A DNA stretch of 64,000 bases from Rhizopus sp. PT2906 (GCA_025529335.1 JAMYHX010000108.1:1-64000), one strand, 5' to 3'; positions 11,627-23,881 are shown, counted from the first letter of the stretch. The notes: generated from the sequence alone by a model not told the origin. A program made the numbers and translations.

Positions 11627-11767
11627 AACTTGATAATCGTTTGTCAAATGCAGTGCTCAACAAATTGAAAAGCGCGAAATGAGCCAATAAAAAAGTGCAA
11701 TTTATTTTTAACCAGTACGAATTGGCATTGTAAAGACCTTTTTTTTTTTTTTTTTAAAAAAATAACA

Positions 11768-12258
11768 ATGTCAGATAAAAGAGAGCCTCTAAAGATTGAA
11801 TTAAGAAATTATCAACCAACAGATGAGGAGAGACAGGTTATGAGATCAGCCATGTTTCGTTTTATTACTCCAAGTAAAAAGAATAATAATGGAGTTTGAT
11901 GTGACAAATGACTAATGACTTTCTTAGTGCTTTTGGGTGCTGCTGCATTAGGTTATTCTACTGCTGTTATAGGTTCGAAAAGCAAGATTTCATATATATA
12001 TATGTGCAGTTATTTGATTATTTTAATAGGAAAATCAAGAAAATGGAGATATTCTACAATAGCCACCTTTTGTAAGTTGTTTTTATTATACATAAGCAAA
12101 TAATATTCATTATATAAAAAGTGGGTGTGAACACAGGTATCCTATGTGGAGCCATGCTTGGAGCTGACAGAGGCATGAATAAATTAAGAGAAGGATTACC
12201 ACAAGACTCAAAGCTGCTTGGTATGATACATCAATTGGACGAATTAAAAAAACAATGA
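11768..12258 (+). CDS. OCIA-domain-like small membrane protein, 104 aa
   Basis: Exons 11768-11873, 11928-11972, 12030-12071 and 12137-12258 join in phase (introns 54, 57 and 65 bases; the second has a weak GTTCGA donor). The order of elements recalls OCIA-domain proteins: YQPTDEERQVMR, a hydrophobic segment rich in Gly/Ala, a short basic linker (KSRKWRYST), a second hydrophobic segment (CILCGAMLGAD), then a charged tail. Animal OCIAD1/2 sit in endosomal or mitochondrial membranes and affect respiratory complex assembly. The assignment is by topology and the YxPTxEER motif only. Its TGA ends directly against the stop codon of the convergent kinase gene. Confidence 0.5.
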
Positions 12259-14360
12259 TTACTCCATGGATAAAGGCGATTTTGATTTTGGTACATGATA
12301 TGTAGGCATAAACGTAATGACCGATTTTCGTCTTTGTGTGTCTGCTATATCTGACAGATGAGCATGCTTTTGACCGCCGATCACAGCTGTGATCCAGCCA
12401 GAAGCGATTCGGAACACTTTAGATGATCCCTCTAGTTTTGTCAATTTTACGACGGCTGTGCGCTGATGTGGGTTATTATTTGAGAGTGAGAAGGATTCGA
12501 CGATGAACATGGCAACACTCTCTTTTTGCCCAATATCGAGTTGAGATGTGGGCATAGAAGTGATGGTGTCCTTGATGACGACTGTAGACGTGTTGGGCTG
12601 ATGAGGGAACATGCTTGACAGGACGTGGCTTGTCACACGCTTGATCTTGCTAAATCGACTGCTGCTTGCATATGAAGATTTGTTAAGGTCTGAGCTACTG
12701 GATGCATGGCTCATGGATGTGGTCATCTCGGTCAATGACGGGTTCGGTGAGGGTGTCATTTTGCTGTCCTTTTTGAGTGGGTACATCCGAGGTTGGTGCT
12801 GCTCGACGTGGTTCAGGACCATGATACATGTCATTCGGTCATGTCTGTCCATATAGTAGCTAATGCCCATCATATCACAAGCATGGATAACAACCTTCAT
12901 CAACATGCATTCGTCCTGCTGTGCTAAATCGCTAATACCAGGAAGATAACGTACGACGTGTTCTGGTGATAGTCTAAAAGAGTAATAATGTACCTGGTCT
13001 TTCGTCACTCGCTGATACAGTTGAGATAGGCTCATATTGGACGTTGCCTTTCTTAACAAGGGCGGTGGCGGGACACTTGGTTGTTTCAATTTACGCATAA
13101 AATGCTTGATGGGTGATTTGCTCGAACAGGACTCTAACTGGATGCTACGAGATAACTCATGGATCCGCTGAAGTAGGACATGTCGGATGGCCTCGCGGTG
13201 TGTATAAATGTCTTCTGGATGAGGTGACGCAGGTACCAGTGTACTTGTGTAATAGGTTGAATGGCCGGTAGGATGACATATGACCGTTCGTTTCACTCTC
13301 TTCTTTTCTTCCTTGTCTATGGGTATATTTGATTCTATAGAGAACAAATCAGGCAATTGACCGTTTTTGTTTAGCCAAGCATCATCTTTTAGAGCTAAAT
13401 GAATTCTCGTTCTTTTAGTCTTGTCAATGGACATGCATTTAGATATGGTCTGTTGCAATTCTTTACTCAGACTGTTGGGTATAGTGAAGTTGCCTGCTGT
13501 TACATCTCGTCTAAGATCACCGACAGCTAAAAAAAAATGAGGAATTAAAAAGTTGAAAAAAAAGAAGAGGGAGGACATTTACTGGTCGATTTAGAAAATG
13601 GTTCTTCGCCTACTGTCATCCTGTACAGAGAGACACCCAAGCACCAACAATCCACTTCGGGTCCGATGTATCCATGACCATTGATGATCTCTGGACTATA
13701 GTACAGCATGGAGCCACATATCGTCTTTAATCGCCTTCTTCCAAACTTGTTTCCCAATCCGAAATCTGCTATTTTCACCTTTATGTCATGTGTTAACAAG
13801 ATGTTGGGTGCTTTTAAATCTCTGTGTACGACGCCCTTGGAGTGGCAGTAATCCATAGCAGAAACCATCTGCCTAAATATATCTCTTGCTTCATGTTCTG
13901 ACAAGACACCATGTTTTTGGTGCAAGAATTCATCCAGATTATATCCATCAATGTATTCCATCACAAGGTATAATGTATCCATCGTTTCATAGGTTTGGTA
14001 TAATCGAACAATATTAGGATGATGCAACATTTCCATCAACGTTATCTCTCGAACGAGTCTTGACATGATACGGTAATCATGAACTCTTTTATCGATCACT
14101 TTGATTGCTACCTTTTCATTCGTCAGGTAATGATTAGCGAGGATGACTTTACTGAACTTTCCTTGTCCGATTGGCTTTATGAATACATAGTCTCCAATGC
14201 CATTGAGATAACTGTCTGAACTAGGAGGATAAACCTTTTGTTTGGATGGCTTTTTACCAATAGCATCGGGCTCTGTTACTGCTGTGGGTATTTGATGGTT
14301 ATTATTACTGCTTTGCCGTTTCCATCTCTTAAACTGATCAGTGACAGCATGAAAAGCCAT
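12259..14360 (-). CDS. CAMK/SNF1-related Ser/Thr protein kinase, 681 aa
   Basis: Minus-strand exons 13583-14360 and 12259-13526, with a 56-base intron. The kinase domain begins near residue 58: glycine loop GQGKFSKV (65-72), the VAIK lysine (87), HRDLKAPN catalytic loop, DFG (ADFGLGNKF), and SPE in place of APE. The activation segment LKTICGSMLYYSPE is typical of AMPK/KIN-like CAMKL kinases. The intron interrupts the C-lobe. The C-terminal 400 residues are basic and Ser-rich, with two folded-looking segments (one around FRLSPEHVVRYLPG; the last from MFIVESFSL to the end) that could be regulatory, perhaps KA1-like; I cannot assign them firmly. All catalytic residues are present, so an active enzyme is expected. 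Substrate unknown. Confidence 0.88.
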
Positions 14361-14533
14361 TCTGCCCTCTATGTGTGAATAAGAAAAAGAGAAGGAAAAA
14401 AAAAAAGAGAGAAAAAAGTTGTTGTACGATATCACAAATGTAATTTAGGCCTGTGATTCTATTTCTGGTAAATAGCATGCTTTTTCTTTCTTTAATCGAT
14501 AAAGATAAATATACACATTAAATACAGTCTTTT

Positions 14534-16169
14534 TTAATCCATAAAGAAGCCGTTTCTTGCTAGTGCAGATTCAAGATGTTTTGGTACTTGGCATGCCAAT
14601 TCGTCTTCTCGTTTCTTGTCCATTTTTTTAGCTGTCAATCCACCTGCCGTCTTCAAATAATCTGCTAACCGTTTGTGACCAGCGGACTTTGCCATGTCGT
14701 AAGGTGTTCCGACTTTCTTTGACACATAGGCATTGACATCAGCTCCATAACGTTCGATCAACAGGGCAGCCACTTCAGATCGACCGTTGCGGATAGCCCA
14801 GTGGAGAGGTGTCTCGCCTCGTTCGTCTGGTTGATTGACAGGTATATGACAGGCACGGATGATGAATGATACTAGATCAACGTGACCAGAGGCGCAGGCG
14901 TAGTGTAATGTGTTTGCTCCTAGAAAAAAGAAAACAGAATTAATGGGGAGAACAAGCTATTTTCTTATTTTTCATTTACCTTGACTATCTGTTTCCTGGT
15001 TAAGGACACCTTGTGTCATATGAATGATGTATTCGACGACAGAAGTATGAGAGTGCTCTGCTGCAACATGTAAGGCTGTCTTCTTCTTACTTCCTTCTCC
15101 ACGAGAACACATCAAATCTCCGCCAGCTTGAACGAGCTTTTGAAGTCCAACTAACCAACCAACACTTGCTGCCAAGTAACAAGGCGAGACCTAGGACAGG
15201 CGGCTGTGAGATGAAAGAGGTAGGCATGAATAATAAAAGTTTACCTTGTCTTCGTCAACTTGACTAAGTGTCATCACATTTGGATTTGCTCCCTGTTGCA
15301 GGAGTAGATCTAACGCTCCAGGGGCTTTGGTGACAATGAGAGCATGAATCATACCGTAACCATATTTGACTGTATTAGTCGAAGGAGATTGTTTGGCCGT
15401 ATTCGGTGAGCCACCTCGGCGCAGAAAGTTACTAAACAGGGGACAAATAAATGACACAATTCTCTTCTTCATTAATAAACATTCTTTACCTTATAATTTT
15501 CTCTACTGTCACATCACTCCCTTGACTCCTTGCTATTGTATCCCACAAGGCATCCGATCCACCAAAGCACAATGGATCTGATTTTCGTTGTTGAATAATG
15601 CAGTTTTCGGTAAAGGCTGATGTGGTTGAACGGACAGGTGTTAAAGGAGGAGCATAAGGAACGATCGAATTAGGTGAAGAATAAGAACTGGCCATTGAAG
15701 GATTCCTTGATATTTTATGATCCATGGATCTGCTTGAATATATACTTGTCGCCTCCGTGCTGCTCGAGAATGCACTAAATACACTTGCTCCTGTTGTTGA
15801 ATTATTTCGTTTACGTTCATATTGCCACTCTGATGTTGAGCAATTACTGCTTTCCACGTCTTCAGCTACAGAAGCTAATTGATCATATTTCCTCTTGAAG
15901 AACTGCATCTCTCTCACTGCCTTTTCATAACGTCTTTGACTTTCTGATATAATGTCCTTTAAATGTTGGTTTTCTTGGTAAAGTAAGTCAGATCGTTGCT
16001 CCAACATGGTCACCAGACGTTGTTGATCAACCATCAATCGCCTATATTCCTTATGCATCATCGTTTGTAAATTTTCATCCTTGACTTGTTGTATTAAGAT
16101 ATCCAGTCGATCTGAAACTGTATTTTTAGAAGAGAATTCATGGCTTAAATCGTCCATCACAGAGTACAT
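14534..16169 (-). CDS. Coiled-coil plus ankyrin-repeat protein, 487 aa
   Basis: Minus-strand exons 15490-16169, 15245-15431, 14980-15190 and 14534-14919; introns 58, 54 and 60 bases, in phase. Residues about 15-115 form a coiled coil rich in Gln/Glu/Leu, followed by a Ser-rich linker with a Pro patch. From about residue 240 there are four or five ankyrin repeats (DLLLQQGANPN, TALHVAAEHSHTSVVEYI, NTLHYACASGHVDLVSFI, TPLHWAIRNGRSEVAALL). A basic C-terminal tail ends in HLESALARNGFFMD. This suggests a scaffold; no catalytic domain is present. The start could be 16169 or the in-frame Met four codons later. It is in tandem with the kinase gene 173 bases downstream. Specific function unknown. Confidence 0.82.
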
Positions 16170-18534
16170 TTTTTATATGAAGATAATATTTACACGCAAG
16201 AAAGAGAGAAAGAAAAGGAAAAAAAAGAGAGAGGATGAAAGAAGAAAAAAGGATTAAAATGTGTAATTCTCCCTCTTTTTTTTAAAGAAAAAAATCTTTT
16301 TCCCAAGCAAGACCAAATACAAAAAAGAGTCAGAGCTCAAAGTGTAAAAGAAAGAGAGAGAGAGAGAGAGAAAAAGAGAGGCAAAATGGAATAATAGGTC
16401 GTATATTTTTTACTTTTAAGGAAATTGAGTCTAATTCAGGGAAACTCATCATTTGATTTTCACTTGTTCTCTGTCCTTTATTCTTCTCCCATTCTTCAAA
16501 AAAAAAAGGAAGGAGTAAATTTGTTACTATGGTAATAAGGAGCTAAAAAAAAGAAGAGGGGGTAAAATAACCATAGAAACATACTGAAAGAAAAGAAAGG
16601 TTAATGTAGATAAACAGTGGCAATGGTATATAAATAGAACCTAGCTAAAAAGCTTATATTGATTTGTGGAACCTGTTTCTATGTACGTAAAATGAATTGC
16701 AGTCTTATGCAGCTTCAATGTGATTAAAAACCTTTGAAATAAAATAGGAGATTGCTTTTAAAAAAAGAGAATAAACTTCTTTGGGTAGCACAAAAACTAA
16801 TACACCGAACAGAAGAAGGTTTCTATTGTTTTCCTATTATTCTATTATAGAATGATAAACTACAATTGTTAATACAAATGTCATACTTTTCAATTGAATA
16901 CAAAACATGAAATAAAACAAGGAGATCGAGGTAAACAACTTCAAGTAGAGATATTGAAGGAACAGAAATCAAGACAAAGAAAAAGAGGGGGATATACCTT
17001 GTTCAATTGATGCTCCGAACAAGTTCTCCACTTGTGAGACATTACTACTAAAAGCAGGAACAGCTATCTTTTCTTTTAAAAGTCCTGTTATGGTATTATA
17101 CCGATATACCTTGAAAAAAGTGAAAATACCCTTTCATAAAGGCTCTTTGTTAGAAAGCCATAGAGAGATATATTTTTAATGAATAACAAAGGTGACTTTA
17201 TCACTTTATAGAAATAATGTGCAATGTCCCCCAACCGTGTTGTCTTGTCTATTTTGTCTAGTCTGCAGTTATTTCCTTTTCTAGTCTATTGAAATGCTGA
17301 CAAGTATCAAATTAGCCTTTTCATCGCGCTTTTTCTTGGAACAAGTCCAGACCAAAGGACTCAAAAAGAACTCTGTGCCTTCTTCCTCTATCGTTTATGC
17401 ATGCTTGGTCTTTCTTTTTCTTCAGAATAGAGCCATGTGAAAGAAAGAGAGAGAGATAGAATACACGTCCGTTGCGCCTCTAGATTCCCCTGTGTAGTCC
17501 TTCTTGCCACTGTCAAAAAGTGAGCAGATTTTGTGAGAGCTTTATTGCTTTTTAATTTTGACCTCCTACGGATGGACGCGAAATGTCAGATTTTTTCACG
17601 TTCTTGTCAATATCTCTCTATATTTTAGCTCGTGGGGCCCTAGTAAAGAACAACAGCAGGGTACAAAATGAGTAGATATCATGTCCAGCTGTTTGTTCTT
17701 TCTTCTCTCCTATTCTCTTTCGTTCTCTCTTTTTTTTTTTTTTTCTTTTTCTGTTCTACCAGATTGCTTTCACTGTATGTCTGTGTCTGAAAATAAAAGG
17801 TGTTTTCGAAGCCGCCTTCCATATTTTATGATGGCATGCTCCTTTCTTTTCTCAGAACTTAAAGTAGATTATTTAATGCGGAAATGAGCCGCTTATACTA
17901 TTATCCACGCTTCTTAAAAAAAAAAGGAGGTACAGCTACACCTTCTTTCCTATAAAGGGTTCATAATGTTGTATTTGATTAAACATTATCACATTCAGAT
18001 CCTAAAGTATGATCAATGAAGAAGCTGGCGTTAATAATGCATTAGACTTGACGCACTTGAAGGAGATAAACTATTGTCGTACTTAATTTTTTCATATTTG
18101 CGCATGAATTCTACATTACTCTTTTTAACACCATATCAGAATCGCTAGCTACTTGAGTAGTAAATCACTTTAACTTTAGTGTATATATGGCGTGTTCTTG
18201 CTGAGACATGATCAATCATTAACGCAGGCTCGTTTTAGCCGGATATGATACTTTTTATATTCTTATTTCTTTTTGACATTGGCTTATTTGAGCCTGACTA
18301 AACGGTTTAAGGTGTCAAAATATAGTGAGCTTTGTAAACTATGTCACGTTTTAAAGTATGCATTGCAAGCACCAGATTTGAATAGAAATACGAGTCTTGT
18401 TATTCGTTAACATTCAACACAATCAGGCATCTCTCAACAAGTTTAGAAGCAGCCAATAGTTGCATAATTTTACTGATAAATAAGCTGTAGACACTACAGT
18501 CACGCAGTTACTTTTTTTTTTTTTTTTTTACTTC
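16170..18534. other. Long intergenic region
   Basis: About 2.4 kb with no gene I can support. It holds purine-rich tracts including a (GA)n run near 16360-16378, poly-T runs, and one isolated minus-strand frame at 16998-17109 with splice-like ends but no partner exon. The last part is the promoter of the G-patch gene and ends in a long T run just before its ATG. Confidence 0.4.
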
Positions 18535-19158
18535 ATGAATGCATCAGAAGTCAGATGGGTGTCTAAATATGTACGACCTGTTGAATTTGTAGCAGCACAT
18601 GAAGAGATTGAGCAGCCAATCAAGAAACAAAAGACTTCGAATGGAGATGAGGTTGCTTCACTTTACAAAAACATTATCAACTCAACCAAGTCACCCGCTA
18701 CGCCGTCTCCTCCTCCAGCTGAAAAGACTATTTGGTGTGAAAGTTGCGAGATGACTATTAGTGAAGCTGATTACAAACGACATATTCAAGGTACAGCTCA
18801 CATGGTCAGTAGAAAAACAGAATGTGAGCCTGTGGATACGTTGACACTAGGAGGAAGTAATGTTGGCTTTCGTATGTTAACATCACAAGGATGGAAATAC
18901 AAGGAAGGGTTAGGGAAAGAAGGACAAGGTCGGCGACATCCTATAGCGACTGTGTTTAAACAAGACAGGCTCTGTATCGGACACGAAAACAGCGGACGTA
19001 AAGTCGTGACCCATACACATCAAGAGATTGAAAGAAAGGCCATAGAACGACAAAGAAAGATGGAAGAACAAAAGAAAGACCCTGGCAAAGAGATTGCAAA
19101 GAAAGCCAAAGCTGAGTCTAGAAAGAGAGTCGCTATGTTACATTATTTAAAACAATAG
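18535..19158 (+). CDS. Zinc-finger and G-patch protein (GPANK1-like), 207 aa
   Basis: A single-exon gene. After a disordered N-terminus comes a U1-type C2H2 zinc finger (CESCEM, then H...H in YKRHIQGTAH, about residues 68-88). A G-patch domain follows (GFRMLTSQGWKYKEGLGKEGQG, about 110-145), then a Lys/Arg/Glu-rich helix to the end. G-patch motifs typically activate DEAH-box RNA helicases, so a role in RNA processing is likely. The order finger plus G-patch resembles animal GPANK1 without the ankyrin repeats. A 19-base T run sits just before the start codon. Confidence 0.82.
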   Translation: MNASEVRWVSKYVRPVEFVAAHEEIEQPIKKQKTSNGDEVASLYKNIINSTKSPATPSPPPAEKTIWCESCEMTISEADYKRHIQGTAHMVSRKTECEPVDTLTLGGSNVGFRMLTSQGWKYKEGLGKEGQGRRHPIATVFKQDRLCIGHENSGRKVVTHTHQEIERKAIERQRKMEEQKKDPGKEIAKKAKAESRKRVAMLHYLKQ

Positions 19159-19559
19159 TTTTATCTGTCTTGGCATATTGGAAAAAAAGAAAGAGCGGGG
19201 AACAATGGTCCGACAATTCGGCGTACGGTGTTTAACGTTTGAAAATACAAGATTTAGGGAGCTTGTTGTTTCTTTCGTCTTTGAACATGATAGTCAGAGG
19301 GTTTTGGACTGTCAGATGATTTATATGATTGAAACAAACCTTCTACTTTGCCTTTGTTAAATATAGGTTTCCAGTCTTTGTTTTTTTTTTTTTTTTTCTC
19401 GACTTGCTCAAACTTTCAATAAATTGAGCATCTTTAGTAGTATATATGTCTTTGTTGCCTTGTATTATCCCCTTTCAAATCTTTTTGTATTTGTTGAATT
19501 GCAAGTATTCCTTTTTTTTTGCACAATTCTTTGTTTTTTTTTTTATTGATGCTATCTAT
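19159..19559. other. Intergenic, T-rich
   Basis: 3' flank of the G-patch gene with long T runs near 19380 and 19510-19545. No gene seen. Confidence 0.4.
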
Positions 19560-20300
19560 TCATTTATCGTTTTCTTCAATTATTTCCTCAAATATTCTTT
19601 TAGCTTGATTTAATTGGTGAAAAGTGCTTGGTTTCTTAATCCTTTTATGGCCTTCATTTGACAGAATCTCTTTCGCAGTAGAAGATAATAACACGAAGGT
19701 TGCATCTGACCTATGATGCTTTGAAATTTGATATAATCCGTGATGAGTAAGAAAGAGCCCTAGGGCAATCATAGGATCCAGTGTCTCTTAAGTGATTAGA
19801 TACAGCATTAGCACTCAGTAGCACACATTATTTGGCCCAAGATTTGCAGCTTGCTTCGAGTAGAAGTCCATTTCTACTGATGGTAAATTCTCTTTGGAAG
19901 TCAGCACTTGAGAAAGATTTGATTACAACTACAAGAACAGTGGGCAGCACTTTGTAGCGGATATAAGTATGAGATGCATACTTTATAAGCCTGAGCATAA
20001 AATTTTGATCAACCTGATATTGGAGTTCAATTAATATTGATGGCAAAGATTCTCTTGTTTCAATTGACGACGCGTAAACTACGTTCGACCTGCTACCATC
20101 AGCCCATTCAATTTGGGCTATGGGATAGCTATTGGCAGGAATACTTGCATCTATAGACAATTTGTGTGTTAAATATATACCGTATCTTTATACGAGTAAT
20201 AAAATATATTACCAACTAGAGAGTGAACAACCAGATTTATGATTTTTGGATCACCTAGTAACAATTTATAAGACCTTCACCAGGCTTTCACTTCAAAGGC
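19560..20300 (-). pseudogene. Broken accessory gene, PD-(D/E)XK nuclease-like Mucoralean family
   Basis: Minus-strand coding similarity runs across an upstream exon (about 20213-20300), a 62-base intron (20151-20212) and a second exon. The frame is interrupted by a TGA (20277-20279), a TAA (19828-19830, where Gln is expected after WAK), and a frameshift around 19770-19790. Below the shift the frame continues as DPMIALGLFLTHHG to a stop at 19560. The motif order, an Asp in SNVVYA, then ILIELQYQVDQNFMLRL, resembles the D...(E)xQ core of PD-(D/E)XK/Rpn-type nucleases in many lineage-specific copies; this family assignment is from memory and not certain. Two CAA/CGA-to-stop changes fit C-to-T decay. 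Confidence 0.55.
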
Positions 20301-21069
20301 AGAGTGAGACCTTCTTCATCTTTGGCTAAAACTGAAAGGGCTTCTTATTTAGTCTAGTTTTTTATGCAGTCGAAAAGCTGATTTGTTTATTTACAGTTTT
20401 GAGTGGGCATTGAGGTATTGGTTATAGTTGCTATTTTATCCTTTCATTAGAAGTGAGAGAGGAAGAACTTAGGATATTATAAAAGAGATCGGAGTACAAA
20501 TTAAGGTACATACAATTAGGTCAAATGTAATCTCACACGTAAAGCTTAGTATTAGACATGATCAAATACGACAGGCATTCTGCAATGAGAAAGAGGAAGA
20601 AATGACCAAAAAGTTTATACATCATCGTCACCAATTCTTGCTATTGCTATTGTCGTCAAACATCAAACAGTTAGAGAAAACAAAAATCAGTGCTATGTTA
20701 AAAGAAATAAAAACCCTTCACTCCATTACATATTATCAAGTGTTTTTTATTGGTTTTATAATAATTTGTAATGAAGATAAAAGCATTTATTCAGTATGAA
20801 AATCTTTTATTGGACTTTGGAAATTTTTTCCATTTTTTAAGATGTACAGGATTAAAAAGTCTAAAATAACTTCAAAAGGGAATTTCATAACGAATATGTA
20901 TTCATAGCCAATCAATCAAGGGGCATTTATCAAGGAGGAGATTAATAAGATATGGAATGTTATTGGATAGATAGATCATAGATAATGAGGGGATGTTGCC
21001 TTTGTGGGAATATCACATCAAAATATTACAAATAACGAATCGGGAATAAACTACCTTAAATGACATTTT
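20301..21069. other. Intergenic
   Basis: Nothing convincing on either strand; short frames only. The right end is the 3' flank of the GATA-factor gene. Confidence 0.4.
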
Positions 21070-21999
21070 TTAACCTGTTGACAATCTATCTAGACTAATG
21101 TCATCGTCATCTCTTGGTGGAGTCATTTTTCTAGATAGTTCATCTGCAGATGAAATAGAATGACTCAGTACCATTTGTTCCTCTTGTTGTTGATATGGAT
21201 ATTGATATTGCTGCGGAGACTGCTGTTGTTCTTGTTCTTGTTGTTCTTGCTCTTGTTCTTGTTGTTGTGCTTTCATTATTTGTAATAGTTGTGTTTGTTG
21301 TTGTTGTTGTTGCTTTTTAGTTAGCTTTGCATAGTCTACAAGGAGTGTTAGAACTAAAGCTTAAATATTATAAACAATATTTACGCAATCCGCAAGCATT
21401 ACAAAGAGTACGTGCACCATCAGGACCTCGTCGCCATTCTGGTGTTTCAGATATATTACATGAATGACATCTTCCTTGGAACGCTGGTCTTTTCTGCTAC
21501 AAAACCATAAGTAACTCAAACACTACTGATCAAAAAAAAAAGAAATACAATTTACCACTCTTTTACGCTGTCTTGATGATGATGTGGATTCTTGTTGATT
21601 GAACAATGCTTCACTATTTGAGGCACGCGTTTGCTCTGCAGCCATTTGGTATTTTCTTAATCTTAATAACGCATTCAGCACTTCATTAGCTCTATTCACC
21701 ATATCATCTAACCATAATCTTGTTGATTCCATATCTTGCTGTGATTGTAAATGTAAAAACTGTCCTTTTCCTTGAACCATATTATCACAGATTATATTAC
21801 ATTGGTATACTACTTCATTAATATCTTTATTCAATTTATCTGGTTCATTAGGTTGTCTATTTATAAATGGTGGCGATGACCAATGCTCTAATCTTGGAGT
21901 AGGTAATGATGTTGATAAAAATGATGAACTTGGACTAGCGGACGGTGGTCGATCCATTGTTGAAATGGGTGGTAATGTTAATTTGTCATTGTTATTCAT
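21070..21999 (-). CDS. GATA-type zinc-finger transcription factor, 273 aa
   Basis: Minus-strand exons 21556-21999, 21385-21496 and 21070-21335; introns 59 and 49 bases, in phase. The single finger is C158-x2-C161-x18-C180-x2-C183 with the hallmark TPEWRRGP and LCNACGLHYAK; the second intron splits the codon for the final His. An 18-residue loop is the fungal type IVb spacing. The N-terminal part is Ser/Pro-rich, followed by a predicted helical region (about residues 55-125). After the finger is a Gln-rich tract encoded by imperfect CAA/CAG repeats. Fungal GATA factors of this spacing control light, siderophore or developmental genes; which applies cannot be told here. Confidence 0.92.
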
Positions 22000-22435
22000 A
22001 TCTTTAGTATTTTAAAGAAAGATTCACGTAAAAAATTAGAAAGACAAGAAAAAGCAAATAAAAATTTAAAAAAAAAAGCCTTTTTATATGCAGCATCTAT
22101 CATGTTTCGGGTAACCCATATCTGGGAATAAGATTAGTATGTCGATTTCGTTGCACTGATTGCTAAATAAAGTATAAAACATAAAAACTGGATAGTGACA
22201 CAGAAAACGCTTGATTTATGTAAGCCAGTTACCATGGATTCCATTTGAAAATATAGATGATATTTATGGGAAAAATATAAATTTCTTTTATCTATACGCA
22301 AATTGATTGGATATCTTATCCTGCATAAAAATAAAAGGGAAAAAAAAAGAATACTTGGGAAAAAATAAAGAAGGGATACATCTTGTAAACTTTATCTTGT
22401 TTACATATGCATATCCTTTGGCTTAACCACGTGGA
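22000..22435. other. Intergenic
   Basis: Promoter side of the GATA gene and 3' flank of the Sgf73-like gene. A-rich; no gene seen. Confidence 0.4.
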
Positions 22436-23236
22436 TTAAATATCAATGTGAGGTATTTGGCATTGAGACGATTTTGGTGTAATGGCCTCTAATAGAATAT
22501 CTCTTATCTTAAAGTATTTTCGCTTTCGTTGAACATAGAATACTTGCCGTTCTCCCAAAGGCTGTGGTTTATGTTCTTTTACTGCAATATATACACTCTC
22601 TGTCTCTTCATCGTAATCGATATCTGTTTCTTGTTGACTGTTTTCTTGTTCTCGTGACTCTTCCAAGACAATTTTAAGATCTTCCCTATCATTTCCAGGT
22701 GTAACTGGGTAACACGATTAGTTCCTCAGGTTAGTCTAAATCGTGATCATACCTTGTGGCCTGCCTATTCCCTTTTTCTGATAGACAGCAATGAGATCGT
22801 TGAATGATTGACTTCGACCTGCCACTGCTCTTTTGGCACCGACTGAATGAATTTTACATGTAATCGCTCTCGTACAAGGTTCATTTGTAGGTGGAATAAG
22901 CACACCGCATTGTCTATCTAGATTTAAAGGCGCTGTTATATTTAAAAAAAGAGGAGGTTAAATCATCATACCATCCCACAAATAAAATACAATCAGAACC
23001 TTTTTTTCTCTTATTGATCCGCTTTTTATGCTTTTTCATATCGTTTGTTTCTATATACGACATTAAATACCACCTTTTTTTATTACTAAACTATTTTTAC
23101 CGTTATTTTCTGTTTGCACGTTCTTCTCATCTTCATCTCGTAATGGTCTTTTTCTTTTTTTACCACCTTCAGACATAAACTCGTTACCATCACTTTCTTC
23201 ACTGTCTGTTGAAGTTGGCTTTATGAGATTTGACAT
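22436..23236 (-). CDS. SAGA subunit with SCA7 domain (Sgf73/ATXN7-like), 211 aa
   Basis: Minus-strand exons 23101-23236, 23000-23050, 22753-22932 and 22436-22704; introns 50, 67 and 48 bases, all in phase. The SCA7 domain lies at about residues 68-112: C71, C82, C88 and H91 as zinc ligands, then GAKRAVAGRSQSFNDLI and YQKK, the segment that contacts the nucleosome acidic patch in human ATXN7. Sgf73 anchors the Ubp8/Sgf11/Sus1 deubiquitinase module to SAGA. The protein is much shorter than yeast Sgf73 (657 aa) and lacks an obvious N-terminal Ubp8-binding zinc finger; only a basic-acidic N-terminus precedes the domain. Hence the tether function is inferred from this domain alone. Confidence 0.85.
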
Positions 23237-23456
23237 GATTAAGAAAAAAGAGAAATGGAGGAGGAGAAGAGGGTAGAGGAGGGAAAAAAGTATACTACAG
23301 CGCTCATTGGCCAAAAAATGAGCCAATAAAATATATGATATCATTCGCTAAAATTTTGCCCGCGCACACAGGGGGGATGTTGTACTAGCGGGGAGACCGG
23401 GGAGCGTGTTATTAGTGGAGTAAAGAATAGTTTTTATTTATAGTAACTAGAAGGAC

Positions 23457-23466
23457 TTTGGCGGGA
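23457..23466 (+). promoter_or_regulatory. E2F/DP-type motif upstream of the Sgf73-like gene
   Basis: TTTGGCGGGA, about 220 bases upstream of the minus-strand start codon at 23236. It is the same core as the motif upstream of the DP gene. Motif seen; regulation inferred. Confidence 0.35.
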
Positions 23467-23547
23467 GGTTTCTGGTTTTTTTTTATCCTTATAGCTTTTT
23501 TATTATGTCAAGTTCATCTCTGGTACTCACTGGGGTTTGCTTCAAAA

Positions 23548-23881
23548 TCAGCTACTTTTTTTAATATTTAGGGCAGTGTTATCAGCAACAGTAGAAGTAG
23601 ATTTAACAACAACATTTTTAAATCGTTTTTGGAGGAGAGTGAACTTGCTTGATTCGCCTGAATCAACACTTTTGACAATTGATTCATCAAATTCGTTACT
23701 GGAATCAAAATCATAATCAGTAAGAGTTATCATACTAGTGCGAGGAGTTTCGTCTGCTGTAAAGGAGCTACTCTTGCTTGTGCTTCCAGCTTCATTTTGG
23801 ATGCCAGGCAGAAATGTGGTATTTATAGCCTTTTCTTTTTCCGTGTACTTCTTTACTTGAGACTGAATTGTTTGAGCGTGC
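23548..23881 (-). other. Uncharacterised open minus-strand frame (exon or gene fragment)
   Basis: The minus strand is open for about 110 codons, from just after an AG at 23882 to a stop at 23548-23550. It is Ser/Thr/Asp-rich (TDYDFDSSNEFDES). No start codon or upstream exon is clear; an in-frame TGA lies just upstream. It could be the last exon of a decayed gene next to the transposase remnant. I do not recognise it. Confidence 0.25.

Noticed and set aside
16998..17109. Isolated minus-strand exon-like frame (…GLLKEKIAVPAFSSNVSQ…) with AG and GT at its ends
   Set aside because: An in-frame stop lies just upstream, no partner exon with matching phase is found on either side, and no family is recognised.
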